Notes: generated from the sequence alone by a model not told the origin. A DNA stretch of 64,000 nt from Colimorpha_A sp900556615 (GCA_963598415.1 CAVBUH010000029.1:78954-142953), one strand, 5' to 3'; positions 36,873 through 46,378 are shown, counted from the first letter of the stretch. Made by a program: numbers and translations.

Positions 36873-37439
36873 TTATTTTCCCCTTTCTTGATCAAATTTC
36901 TTTCTAATCTCGTTCATAGTCCGATACAGTTTACTTTTTACAGTCGAGACATTCATATTCATTACTCCGGCGATTTCGGATAAGGACAGTTCTTCGGCGT
37001 AAAAGAGGTATATAATCTTTTTTATCTCAGGAGAATATTTAGTGAGGACTTTCTTTATTATATCAGCTTCTTCGGCGGAAATATAGCTTTCCTCTATACA
37101 CGAAGGATCGGCAAAATCAATCTGCATATCATCTCCGCTTTCCTGATCTGAGGCAGAAATGGAAACTATTTTTCTGAGTTTTTGCTTTATTGAATAGTAT
37201 TTCATTAGGCGTCTTGAAGCAATTTTGTAAATCAGCGATTTATCATCTTTAGGATAATCGCAGCCACGCTTCAATAGAATTTGATAATATTCAAGATAAA
37301 CTTCCTGGAGTATATCCGGAATCCAATCGGGATCTCCGCATTTACAGGCAACATATCTTCTGATCTCTATATAGGTTTCGTCATAAACAGTATCAAAACG
37401 TTGATCACAGGTCTCTTTATCCGCGCAGACAGTTGTCAT
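36873..37439 (-). CDS. ECF-type RNA polymerase sigma factor
   Basis: A 188-residue sigma-70 family factor. Region 2 lies at about 15-80 (DILQEVYLEYYQIL) and region 4 at about 130-185 (LSLSEIAGVMNMNVSTVKSKLYRTMNEIRKKF), joined by an acidic linker. GGAGG precedes the ATG at 37439. It is cotranscribed with the membrane protein that begins 1 nt after its stop. A TGAAACTTT at 37479-37487 (complement) resembles an ECF -35 and could allow autoregulation, but this is weak. Confidence 0.9.
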   Translation of the reverse strand: MTTVCADKETCDQRFDTVYDETYIEIRRYVACKCGDPDWIPDILQEVYLEYYQILLKRGCDYPKDDKSLIYKIASRRLMKYYSIKQKLRKIVSISASDQESGDDMQIDFADPSCIEESYISAEEADIIKKVLTKYSPEIKKIIYLFYAEELSLSEIAGVMNMNVSTVKSKLYRTMNEIRKKFDQERGK

Positions 37440-37669
37440 GAGATTCACCTCCCTTTATTAAGTGCAGATTTTCTTTTGAAAGTTTCATAATCTTTATTAA
37501 TTATACATATTTTTGTAAAAAAAGAAAGCGGCATGATATATTTTTTATTTATTTTGAAAAATATATAATTATTTACAAAATATCCTTTTAATTTTCTCCG
37601 ATATATTATATAATGATAAAGATTATGAATATGTTCGGGTGTTTGCCCTTTTACGAAAGGATAACTTCA

Positions 37670-40420
37670 ATGGGTCTTATCAACAAAATATTCGGTACTT
37701 ACAGTCAAAGACAAATAAAAAAAATAATTCCGACAGTAGACGAAATAGAAAATCTCGCCGATAAATACAAAGCTATGTCCGATGCGGAGCTTCGTTCTAT
37801 GACAGATGTATTCAAAAAACGTCTTGCGGAAGGAGAAACCCTCGACGACATTCTCCCCGATGCTTTTGCGGCAATAAGAGAAGCAGACGACCGTGTTCTC
37901 GGAAAACGTCCTTTCCGGGTTCAGCTTATGGGAGGAATCATTCTTCATCAGGGAAGGATTGCCGAGATGAAAACCGGCGAAGGTAAAACACTTGTTGCAA
38001 CGCTTCCTGCATATTTAAACGCTCTCACCGGGAATGGCGTTCACATCGTCACCGTAAACGAATATCTTGCCCGACTCGGCGCAGAAGAAATGGGGCGCGT
38101 ATACGGATTTCTCGGAATGAAAACCGGACTCATAGTACACGGTCAATCCAAGGATGAAAAACAGAAAGCCTATAACGCCGATATCACCTACGGAACCAAC
38201 AATGAATTTGGATTTGACTATCTGCGCGATAATATGGTCATTTACAAGGAACGGCTTACGCAGCGCGGTCATTCTTTTGCAATCGTCGATGAGGTTGACT
38301 CAATACTGATTGATGAAGCAAGAACTCCTCTCATCATTTCCGGAGAAGGCGATAAGTCCACCGATCTTTACGACAGAGCCGACTCCTTTGTTCGTACCCT
38401 GCGGCAATTCCGAATCAAGGAAATGGACAGCAAGGAATCAACGGATACCATTGACGCCGACTATATTGTCGATGAAAAAGCCAAATCCGTTGTACTTACC
38501 GAAAGCGGTGTAAAAAAAGCAGAACAATTCTTTAAAATCGAAAATCTGTCCGACCCTGAAAATACTACGCTTTCACATCATATTAACCAAGCAATAAAAG
38601 CCCACGGAATTATGATGAAGGACGTTGATTATGTGAATAAAGACGGACAAATCATTATTGTTGACAGCTTTACCGGTCGTATGATGTTCGGCAGACGATA
38701 TTCTGACGGTCTGCATCAGGCTATTGAGGCAAAAGAACACGTAAAAATTGAGAAAGAGAACAAAACGCTTGCCACTATAACCTTCCAGAACTATTTCAGA
38801 ATGTATAAAAAGCTTTCAGGTATGACCGGAACGGCGCTCACGGAGGAAAACGAATTCCGGGAGATATACAATCTCGACGTAGTGGAAATTCCCACCAATA
38901 AACCGATGATAAGAGTGGATCACCCCGACGTCGTATATAAAAACAAAACAGGCAAATATAACGCCATAATAGAGCAGATTATTGAATGCCACGAAAAAGG
39001 ACAGCCTGTCCTTGTCGGAACAGTTTCAATTGAAAAATCCGAAGAGCTTTCCAAGCTTCTTAAACGTGAGGGCGTTAAACATACCGTACTTAACGCAAAA
39101 TATCATGAAAAAGAAGCCGAAATCGTCGCCGGTGCGGGAAAATACGGTATGGTTACCATTTCCACTAACATGGCGGGACGCGGTACCGATATTATGCTCG
39201 GTGGAAACCCTGAGTTCATGGCAAAACAAGAGATGCTTAAACAGGGCTATGAGGAAGACGTTGTCGGTCTTGCAATCGGTTCATCGGTTTCGGTAAGCGA
39301 CGAGGTGCTTGCAGCAAGGAAAGTATTCCGAGAACTGTTTGAAAAATATAAACGCGAAATTGAGCCTGAGGCTGAAAAAATAAGAAAAGCAGGCGGGTTA
39401 TTTATTATAGGTACCGAACGTCATGAAAGCCGACGTATTGACAATCAGCTGAGAGGACGTTCGGGACGACAGGGCGATCCCGGTGAATCGAGATTCTTTC
39501 TTTCCCTTGACGATGACCTCATGAGACTCTTCGGAAGCGAGCGAATTCTCGGTATGGTAGAGAGACTTGGGCTTGAGGACGATCAGCCGATTGAAGCGAA
39601 AATACTTTCCAATTCGATCGAAAATGCACAAAAACAGCTTGAAGATAACAACTTTGCACGCCGTAAAAACGTAATAAGCTATGACGATGTCATGAATCAA
39701 CAGCGTACCGTTATTTATAAACAGCGGCGAGATGTCCTTGACGGCTGTAATTTAAAAGACAAGATGACAGATATGATCGAAAATGTGATCTCCGACGAGA
39801 TTCATCACTGCCTAAATCCCGAAACACCCGAAAACTGGAATTTTGATGAGCTGCGAAGCTATTTCAGAGGAACTCTCTGCACAGATTCCGATTTTAAATA
39901 TACTCCGGAGGAAACCGAAAATATTGTCCCCTCCGATATTGAATCAGAACTTAAAAACCGTGCTGAAAAGCTTTATGCAGAAAAGGAGCGAATCTTCGGC
40001 ACGGAACAAATGCGAGAAATCGAACGGGTTGTCCTTCTCCGAAATGTTGATGCAAAATGGATGGATCATCTTGATGCAATGGAGGATCTTAAAGGAAGCA
40101 TCGGCTTAAACGCTTACGCACAAAGAAATCCGATCAGCGAATACCGAATTGCCGCTGCCGACATGTTCGACGAGATGATTGCTTCTATACGTGAGGACAC
40201 TGTCAGAATGCTGCTCTCTGTGCAGCAGAAAAAGCAGGAAATCAAGCGTGTTGAGGTTGCCAAAGTAACCGGAGAAGGCTTTGAAGGCGCTGCCCAGGTC
40301 AAGAAAAAACCTATTGTTATAAAAAAATCGCAAAAAGTTGGCAGAAATGACCCTTGTCCTTGTGGCAGCGGAAAAAAATATAAAAAATGCTGCGGGATAA
40401 ATGATACTGAAGCCGAATAA
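37670..40420 (+). CDS. secA: Protein translocase ATPase SecA
   Basis: A 916-residue motor that drives preproteins through SecYEG. Walker A KTGEGKTLVATL, DEAD-like VDEVDSILIDEARTPLIISG, helicase motif MAGRGTDIMLGGNPE and the helical scaffold are all present. The C-terminal SEC-C zinc site is NDPCPCGSGKKYKKCCG. The start at 37670 (MGLINKIFG) has GAAAGGA about 8 nt upstream; 37613 would add 19 unlikely residues. Confidence 0.98.
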   Translation: MGLINKIFGTYSQRQIKKIIPTVDEIENLADKYKAMSDAELRSMTDVFKKRLAEGETLDDILPDAFAAIREADDRVLGKRPFRVQLMGGIILHQGRIAEMKTGEGKTLVATLPAYLNALTGNGVHIVTVNEYLARLGAEEMGRVYGFLGMKTGLIVHGQSKDEKQKAYNADITYGTNNEFGFDYLRDNMVIYKERLTQRGHSFAIVDEVDSILIDEARTPLIISGEGDKSTDLYDRADSFVRTLRQFRIKEMDSKESTDTIDADYIVDEKAKSVVLTESGVKKAEQFFKIENLSDPENTTLSHHINQAIKAHGIMMKDVDYVNKDGQIIIVDSFTGRMMFGRRYSDGLHQAIEAKEHVKIEKENKTLATITFQNYFRMYKKLSGMTGTALTEENEFREIYNLDVVEIPTNKPMIRVDHPDVVYKNKTGKYNAIIEQIIECHEKGQPVLVGTVSIEKSEELSKLLKREGVKHTVLNAKYHEKEAEIVAGAGKYGMVTISTNMAGRGTDIMLGGNPEFMAKQEMLKQGYEEDVVGLAIGSSVSVSDEVLAARKVFRELFEKYKREIEPEAEKIRKAGGLFIIGTERHESRRIDNQLRGRSGRQGDPGESRFFLSLDDDLMRLFGSERILGMVERLGLEDDQPIEAKILSNSIENAQKQLEDNNFARRKNVISYDDVMNQQRTVIYKQRRDVLDGCNLKDKMTDMIENVISDEIHHCLNPETPENWNFDELRSYFRGTLCTDSDFKYTPEETENIVPSDIESELKNRAEKLYAEKERIFGTEQMREIERVVLLRNVDAKWMDHLDAMEDLKGSIGLNAYAQRNPISEYRIAAADMFDEMIASIREDTVRMLLSVQQKKQEIKRVEVAKVTGEGFEGAAQVKKKPIVIKKSQKVGRNDPCPCGSGKKYKKCCGINDTEAE

Positions 40421-40548
40421 ATTATCTCTATTCAGCTATATTCCGGAGACGGAAGGACTCCTCCTCCGTTTCCGGATTTTTCTTTCACAATTACAAAAAA
40501 TTCATATTCAGGAGATTTCCTCCGAAAGAGGGCAAAAAGCTCACCACT

Positions 40549-41883
40549 ATGAACTACAAATTGATAATAATAGGACTTATATTCCTTTTTAATCCGGAGA
40601 TCAATATAATTGATCCGCTTCCGGATTTCATCGGGATCTTATTCATTTTAAAAGGAATAACCTCGATAGCACCGCTGTCACCTTCCTTATCGGATTCTGT
40701 ATCCGCATTCAAAAAATATTTCTGGATATCGCTTATTCAATTTGCGGTAATCATTCCGCTCATCTCTGTTGCGGCTTCCGATCCAGCCTTTTATCTTGTT
40801 TTTACTTTTGCTTTTGCTGTTTTAAGTATTCTATATATCATCCCGGCGTTTAGAAACCTCTTCAGCGGCATTGAATATCTTGCAGAAAAAAATGCACTCG
40901 GCCTTAAAGGAATTCGCATCTTATCTGTTCTTTTTGCTTTTTTCTTCATTGCCAAAAAAATTCTTTCTCTAATTCCGGAGCTTATTTATCTGTATATTGA
41001 CGACAGCAATGTCTATGATACCGCGCTCTATCCTCTTGCCCCATATAAAACAGGAATTATGTCGATAACAGTTACCGTATCATTGATCATCGGTATTCTG
41101 TGGTTGGTAATAGCAGCAAAATACTTTTCAAAGCTCAAAAAAAATGCCGAATATAATAAAGCAATCTCCCAAAACATCTCTGAAATCAATCACACTGTTT
41201 CACAAATTGCCATGCGAACCGTTTCTGCTGTCTCGACGCTTCTTACCGTCTCGGCTTTTTCTATGATTTCGTTTTATATAGACGGTATACAAATTATTCC
41301 GCAGTTTATTTCCGCCGTATGTATTTACCAAACTGTCAGAACTTCCGGAAGACTCTTGCTTTTCACCAATAAATCCAAGAAGAAAATCCCGATTTTTTCC
41401 CTTCTTGTCGGAATTGTCTCTTATATTATTTCACTTATTTTCAATATCCGTTATCATGAAACTGCCATTCTGAACTTTTCCCGCGTATCTGAAAAATTTG
41501 CCTTCCCTGCCCTTATCAATCTAATTTCCTGTGTTCTGTATATTTTATCACTGTACTCTATCTATTCTATCGTCAAAAGAATAATTGATGAGCACACGGG
41601 AACTTATTGGGAAAACTCATATATATCTCACAATTCCGCTTCCGCAAAAGAAAAAGAGAACCTACAGTTTAAACTCAAAATAGGTGTTATCATAGGAGCA
41701 TGTCTCTCCATTTCAAACACTGTTGCCTATGATTTACTTTATATCATACCGCTCTATCAAATAATTAACTCCGCTGCCGTTCTTATTTGGGCGGTATATA
41801 TGAGTTCGGTTTATTCGTCAATAAAAAATGCTGTGCAAGAAAAATATGCCGACGAAAGCATGAGAAATCCGGCAAAAAATTAA
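40549..41883 (+). CDS. Polytopic membrane protein of unknown function
   Basis: A 444-residue protein with about ten hydrophobic helices. The N-terminus has NPEINIIDPLPDFIGILFI, a pattern I associate with uncharacterised clostridial membrane proteins. No catalytic or transporter motif is recognised. It follows secA by 128 nt, in the same direction; the gap contains an imperfect inverted repeat (GGAGACGGAAGGACTCC, CCTCCGTTTCCGG), perhaps a weak terminator. Confidence 0.75.
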   Translation: MNYKLIIIGLIFLFNPEINIIDPLPDFIGILFILKGITSIAPLSPSLSDSVSAFKKYFWISLIQFAVIIPLISVAASDPAFYLVFTFAFAVLSILYIIPAFRNLFSGIEYLAEKNALGLKGIRILSVLFAFFFIAKKILSLIPELIYLYIDDSNVYDTALYPLAPYKTGIMSITVTVSLIIGILWLVIAAKYFSKLKKNAEYNKAISQNISEINHTVSQIAMRTVSAVSTLLTVSAFSMISFYIDGIQIIPQFISAVCIYQTVRTSGRLLLFTNKSKKKIPIFSLLVGIVSYIISLIFNIRYHETAILNFSRVSEKFAFPALINLISCVLYILSLYSIYSIVKRIIDEHTGTYWENSYISHNSASAKEKENLQFKLKIGVIIGACLSISNTVAYDLLYIIPLYQIINSAAVLIWAVYMSSVYSSIKNAVQEKYADESMRNPAKN

Positions 41884-41992
41884 CGGTATTTTAACCATAA
41901 AAGCTCCGTGTCCTAATCAACGGTTTTGAAAAACGTTTTATCATAAAGTCCTTATCTCAGAGACGATATGGAGAGAATACAATAGACACAAA

Positions 41993-42161
41993 TTAAGAGC
42001 ACCTCTAAAATTCACTGCCCAAAATCCGGCTTAAGTTGTTTTCCGTCATTCCTCACAAAAATCTTTGATAGACAGATACGCTGTCCGCGGAATTTTTGTT
42101 TAGGCTGACGAAAAAAATCTCTTTACCGTTTATGAACATCGAATTTTTGAGATACCCTTAA
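41993..42161 (-). repeat. Divergent eighth copy (H) of the dispersed repeat
   Basis: A 169-bp segment bounded by TTAAGAGCACCTCTAAAATTC at the left and the inverted TTAAGGGTATCTCAAAAATTC at the right (17 of 21 matches). Inside it shares CCGTCAT, TTCCTCACAAA-like and GGCTGACGAAAAAA blocks with the main family in the same order and spacing. The peptide frame is lost. Confidence 0.6.
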
Positions 42162-42195
42162 GAAGTGCACTTCGTAAAATGGCTTTAGGTAGTTC

Positions 42196-42372
42196 TTAAA
42201 ATCCCGTTGTTTTTTGAAGATGACACCGTTTTTTATAGAGCGTCGGTTTTGCTTTACGCCTTCTACTTGTTCCTTGCATATCCGATTCTTTTTCCTGTTT
42301 CTCTTTTATCAGCCTGTTCTTTAGCCCTGTTCTCTCTTTCATCTTCTTCGTTGCCTTCTTTTCCGATAGCAT
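42196..42372 (-). CDS. Possible small basic protein (58 residues)
   Basis: Minus-strand ORF starting MLSEKKATKKMKERTGLKN, very rich in Lys/Arg and Glu. AGGAGG is 7-8 nt upstream, a near-perfect ribosome binding site, but it lies in the 3' arm of a strong hairpin (42376-42420), so translation could be blocked by folding. No family is recognised, and it overlaps no other gene. It could be a real riboregulated small gene or an accident of the terminator. Confidence 0.3.
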   Translation of the reverse strand: MLSEKKATKKMKERTGLKNRLIKEKQEKESDMQGTSRRRKAKPTLYKKRCHLQKTTGF

Positions 42373-42375
42373 ATA

Positions 42376-42420
42376 AGTCCCTCCTGCGTCAGATTTTTCA
42401 GGTCTGCCACAGGAGGGACT
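42376..42420. terminator. Strong hairpin; plus-strand terminator or SD-sequestering structure
   Basis: AGTCCCTCCTG (42376-42386) pairs perfectly with CAGGAGGGACT (42410-42420), with an inner GTCAGA/TCTGCC-like pairing. TTTTCT follows on the plus strand, so it could terminate plus transcription. On the minus strand the 3' arm holds the AGGAGG of the small ORF starting at 42372. Confidence 0.6.
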
Positions 42421-42478
42421 TTTTCTATTGCCCGTTTTAACGGATCTGTTTACTTGTTTATATGCGGGGAAAATTATT

Positions 42479-42736
42479 TAATGTCTACTGAACAAGTCAA
42501 AAAAGCAGCCGCCATGCGGCATTCAGAGTATTTTTGACTTGTCTAAGTGCAAGGTTTTTAAGTTGATTTACTTAAAAACCTCGCACTTAGGTGATGCGTT
42601 TTCATGAAACGCATCACTCAGTAGTTCATCAAGAAATGTCTGCCCCATATAAAAACATCAATATACTGCTGTTTTATATGGGGGTGTGGCTTTGCCGCAC
42701 CAATCATTCGCCAAGCGAATGATTCAGTAGACATTA
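42479..42736. repeat. Six-hairpin array enclosed by a 14-bp inverted repeat
   Basis: TAATGTCTACTGAA (42479-42492) and TTCAGTAGACATTA (42723-42736) are perfect inverted ends. Between them are six stems: 42493-42541 (11 bp), 42543-42590 (21 bp, one mismatch), 42591-42617 (11 bp), 42643-42683 (12 bp), 42684-42700 (7 bp) and 42702-42724 (10 bp). Neighbouring stems abut with 0-1 nt gaps. A central spacer (42618-42642) contains a second TCAGTAG and AATGTCT. It ends 20 bp from the nupQ stop, so a minus transcript of the nucleoside operon would run into it. Confidence 0.85.
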
Positions 42737-42756
42737 TTTATAATCAAAGAAAAATG

Positions 42757-43719
42757 TTAACGTTCCTCTCTGTCATAGTTCACACCTAATGCGGAAGGAG
42801 GCTGATTTTCTCGCTTGTTTCTTATGCTAATAACAATAAGTACAATAACGGTAAAAACATACGGAAGCATTTTCAAAAGCGGCGTTGAACTCATACTGAT
42901 GTGAAGCTCTCTTATGCTCGGAATATATGCTCCGGCAATAAACAGCGCTCCAAACACCGCCGAACCAATTATACTCACATGAGGCTTCCACAGGGCAAAT
43001 ATTACAAGCGCAATAGCAAGCCATCCCATCGCTTCAATACTGAGATATGCCTCCTGAGAACCGGCATAATCCATAATATAATATAAGCCGCCGAGTCCCG
43101 CTATACCGCTTCCAACACAGGTTGCAACATATTTATAAAGAAACACATTGATACCTACCGCATCGGCTGTAGCAGGATTTTCACCGACCGCGCGAAGATG
43201 AAGTCCTATCCTGGTTCTTAAAAGCACATAGGAAGCTATCAAAGCTATGATGATAGCAAGGAAAAACATAATGCCGCAATATTTTAGAGAACTGTCGGAT
43301 TCTGCAAAAGGATATCTGAAATACGGAAGTGCATACAGATATTTAAAAGAGGTAAGCTTGGACATTGAAAATTTCATAACCCCGACTCCGAAGGTTGTAA
43401 GGGCAAGGCCGGTAACATTCTGATTGGCATGAAGCGTAACCGTCAAAAAGCTGTAAATCAATCCCATTAACCCTCCAGCAAGAAAAGAGGCGAGAATAGA
43501 AATAATCACTACAAGAACAGGATGAACCGTACCGGCGGGATACATCGCCTGAAGCGCAACACAGCCTCCGGCAGCCCCCACGCACATAATCCCCGGAATA
43601 CCGAGATTGAGATGCCCCGATTTTTCGGTAAGTATTTCTCCGGTAGAACCGTACAAAAAAGTCATTCCGAGAGGAACCGCGCTAAGAAGGTAATCAAGTA
43701 TGTTTGACCATATGTTCAT
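42757..43719 (-). CDS. nupQ: Nucleoside ABC transporter permease, NupQ-like
   Basis: A 320-residue permease of the BPD_transp_2 family used by basic-membrane-protein type nucleoside importers. The motif GKSGHLNLGIPGIM-like (EKSGHLNLGIPGIMCVGA) and LRAVGENPATADAVGINV are characteristic. Eight or more helices. GGAGG lies 8 nt upstream; the start overlaps the nupP stop by 4 nt. Confidence 0.93.
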   Translation of the reverse strand: MNIWSNILDYLLSAVPLGMTFLYGSTGEILTEKSGHLNLGIPGIMCVGAAGGCVALQAMYPAGTVHPVLVVIISILASFLAGGLMGLIYSFLTVTLHANQNVTGLALTTFGVGVMKFSMSKLTSFKYLYALPYFRYPFAESDSSLKYCGIMFFLAIIIALIASYVLLRTRIGLHLRAVGENPATADAVGINVFLYKYVATCVGSGIAGLGGLYYIMDYAGSQEAYLSIEAMGWLAIALVIFALWKPHVSIIGSAVFGALFIAGAYIPSIRELHISMSSTPLLKMLPYVFTVIVLIVISIRNKRENQPPSALGVNYDREER

Positions 43720-44813
43720 TTGTTTTCCTCCTTTGCTTTTGAACGGAATACTATCTTATATTCAATAAAAAATTCGCATCCGATAATAAAGAACAGAATA
43801 ATTCCGACTATAATATTCGGGAAAGCGGAACTTACGTCAAAATTCTGCGATACCTGAGCCGCGCCCTGATCCAAAAAAACAAGAAGAAAGGAGGTTAACA
43901 TCATATAGAAAGGTTTAAACTTTGCCAGCCATGAAACCATTATGGCAGTAAAACCGAGACCGCCGACCGTGTTTTCGGTAACGGTATGGTCAAGACCGCC
44001 GACAAGCAGAAATCCGGCAAGTCCACAAAGCGCTCCCGAAAAGAGCATAGTTCGGATGATAACTTTTTTCACATCGATGCCGATATATTTCGCGGTCTTT
44101 CTGCTTTCTCCAACAACCGATATCTCATAACCGTGCTTACTGTAATTCAAATATATATGCATCAACACCGTTAATACAGCAACAATTAAAATGATAAGCA
44201 AATATTCATTATAAAGACGCGGCAAATGTCCGTATTTCAGTTCTCCGAGAGAACTGGAACCGTTAGGCGTCCACTTAATGAGGAAATATGCAACGAGGAA
44301 TGTTGCTATATAGTTCATCATAAGTGTAAAGAGTGTTTCGTTTGTATTCCAGCGCGCTTTAAATACAGCAGGAATTCCTCCCCATATCATTCCAGCGATC
44401 ACAGAAGCCGCGAGCATACATAAAATGATCAGAGGATCGGAAACTTTTCCGCCCATATAATACATACAAGCCGCACAAGCAAGTGCACCGACAAGCACCT
44501 GTCCTTCTGCCCCGATGTTCCAAAACTTCATTCTGAAAGCCGGGGTAACAGCCAAGGAAATGCAGAGCAGAACCGCAATATCCTTGAGCAGCTTCCATAC
44601 CTTTCTTTGAGTTCCAAAAGAGCCGTTGAATATTGCTTCATAGAAGGATAGCGGATCGGCTTTTATCAATATAAATGAAATCAATGCACAAAATAAAAAT
44701 GCAAGAACTATAGCTGCAGCTCGAATAAAAATGGATTTTTTCAGCGGTATTGCATCCCGCTTGACAATACGAAACAGAGGTTCATGATGAAAAGCCTTAT
44801 TTTCAACAGACAT
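43716..44813 (-). CDS. nupP: Nucleoside ABC transporter permease, NupP-like
   Basis: A 365-residue permease, partner of NupQ. The motif FWNIGAEGQVLVGALACAA and VGESRKTAKYIGIDVKK are family signatures. A longer N-terminal cytoplasmic stretch than NupQ is typical. The ATG at 44813 has GGAGG 9 nt upstream, inside the end of nupO, so the genes are coupled. Confidence 0.93.
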   Translation of the reverse strand: MSVENKAFHHEPLFRIVKRDAIPLKKSIFIRAAAIVLAFLFCALISFILIKADPLSFYEAIFNGSFGTQRKVWKLLKDIAVLLCISLAVTPAFRMKFWNIGAEGQVLVGALACAACMYYMGGKVSDPLIILCMLAASVIAGMIWGGIPAVFKARWNTNETLFTLMMNYIATFLVAYFLIKWTPNGSSSLGELKYGHLPRLYNEYLLIILIVAVLTVLMHIYLNYSKHGYEISVVGESRKTAKYIGIDVKKVIIRTMLFSGALCGLAGFLLVGGLDHTVTENTVGGLGFTAIMVSWLAKFKPFYMMLTSFLLVFLDQGAAQVSQNFDVSSAFPNIIVGIILFFIIGCEFFIEYKIVFRSKAKEENK

Positions 44814-44818
44814 AAAAT

Positions 44819-46378
44819 TCAAGCCTCCTGTTCCTTAAAAATGTTTTCAGCACCGCTTATATCATGCTTAGTCATAAGCAATCCTATTTCTTCTTTCACA
44901 GCGGCTCTTCCGTCAAGTATTCCGGTAATTCTGCCGGAACAAATAACCATAATACGGTCGCAAAGCTCTGTAAGCACATCAAGGTCTTCTCCGACATAAA
45001 TAACGGCAACACCGTTTTGCTTTTGCTTATTTAGCAAATTATAGATCGTATAGGAAGAATTAATATCAAGTCCGCGAACCGGGTACGCCGCCATCAACAC
45101 CGACGGAGCAGAGGCGATTTCTCTTCCTACCAAAACCTTTTGAACGTTTCCGCCCGACAATCTTCTGACAGGTGTCGTCACGCCGGGTGTCACTACCTCA
45201 AGGCTTTGGATAATATTTTCCGCAAGTGCTTTGGGCTTTTCCCTGTCAAGAAACATTGATTTGCCTTTACGATAACTTCTGAGCATCATATTATCTGTAA
45301 TATTCATATTGGCAACAAGTCCCATACCAAGCCTATCCTCTGGAACAAAGGAAAGACGCACCCCGAGGTCACGTATCTGAAGCGGAGTTTTATCTCTTAA
45401 ATTGATTATTTCGCCCGATTGGGGTTCCACATAAGTAATTTTTCCGCAATCAATAGGCTGCAGCCCCGCGATAGCTTCGAGAAGCTCCCGCTGACCGCTT
45501 CCGGCAATCCCTGCAATGCCGAGTATCTCTCCGCTGTTCACATGAAAGGAAACATTATCGAGGACTTTAATACCGTCGGCATTGGTACTTGTAATTCCGG
45601 ATACCTCCAGCCGCTTCTCGGCATTTACCGGCTCGCTTCTGGAAATATTAAGGGAAATCTTTTTACCGACCATCATTTCAGTAAGCTCTGTTTCATTTGT
45701 TTCCGATGTATTGACAGTAGCGATATGCTCGCCCTTTCTGAGCACCGCAACACGATCGGAAATGGATAAAACCTCGTGAAGCTTATGCGTTATAATAATG
45801 ATGGATTTTCCGTCGTCACGCATTCTTTTCAAAATATCGAAAAGCTTGCTTGTCTCCTGAGGAGTGAGCACCGCCGTAGGCTCGTCAAGTATAAGAATAT
45901 CGGCGCCCCGATAAAGAACCTTAATGATTTCAACGGTTTGCTTCTCTGAAACTGACATCTCATGAATTTTCTTTTTCGGATCGATATTAAAACCGTATTT
46001 GTTACAGATGTCAAGAACAGTTTTATTCACGTCCTTAATTCTGAACTTTTTCCCGTCCTTTGTTCCGAGAATAACATTTTCGCTTGCAGAAAAAACATCT
46101 ACAAGCTTGAAATGCTGGTGTATCATTCCGATTTTGTACCCAAACGCATCTTTGGGAGAACGAATAATCACCTCTTTGCCGTCAACATATATCTTTCCTT
46201 CATCAGGATAATAGATTCCCGCGATCATGTTCATGAGAGTGGTTTTCCCGCACCCGTTTTCACCGAGCACCGCAAGGATTTCACCCTTATATAAGTTCAA
46301 ATCAACATTTTTGTTTGCTATGACGCTTCCGAAATATTTGGAAACATTCTTCAATTCCAACGCAATCGTTTTATTCAC
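44819..46378 (-). CDS. nupO: Nucleoside ABC transporter ATP-binding protein, NupO-like
   Basis: A 519-residue double ATPase. The first domain has GENGCGKTT, MSVSEKQTVEIIKVL and ILILDEPTAVLTPQE. The second has the reduced GIAGSGQRELLEAIAG, LSGGNVQKVLVGREI and AAYPVRGLDI, as usual in sugar/nucleoside ATPases. It starts with GTG at 46378, fixed by GGAGGG 5-6 nt upstream. It follows bmpA with a hairpin between. Confidence 0.93.
   Translation of the reverse strand: MNKTIALELKNVSKYFGSVIANKNVDLNLYKGEILAVLGENGCGKTTLMNMIAGIYYPDEGKIYVDGKEVIIRSPKDAFGYKIGMIHQHFKLVDVFSASENVILGTKDGKKFRIKDVNKTVLDICNKYGFNIDPKKKIHEMSVSEKQTVEIIKVLYRGADILILDEPTAVLTPQETSKLFDILKRMRDDGKSIIIITHKLHEVLSISDRVAVLRKGEHIATVNTSETNETELTEMMVGKKISLNISRSEPVNAEKRLEVSGITSTNADGIKVLDNVSFHVNSGEILGIAGIAGSGQRELLEAIAGLQPIDCGKITYVEPQSGEIINLRDKTPLQIRDLGVRLSFVPEDRLGMGLVANMNITDNMMLRSYRKGKSMFLDREKPKALAENIIQSLEVVTPGVTTPVRRLSGGNVQKVLVGREIASAPSVLMAAYPVRGLDINSSYTIYNLLNKQKQNGVAVIYVGEDLDVLTELCDRIMVICSGRITGILDGRAAVKEEIGLLMTKHDISGAENIFKEQEA

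Noticed and set aside
42207..42440. Plus-strand 77-residue ORF
   Set aside because: It lacks a ribosome binding site, has a biased Leu/Ser/Phe composition and reads through a terminator-like hairpin; it is the shadow of the basic minus-strand ORF.
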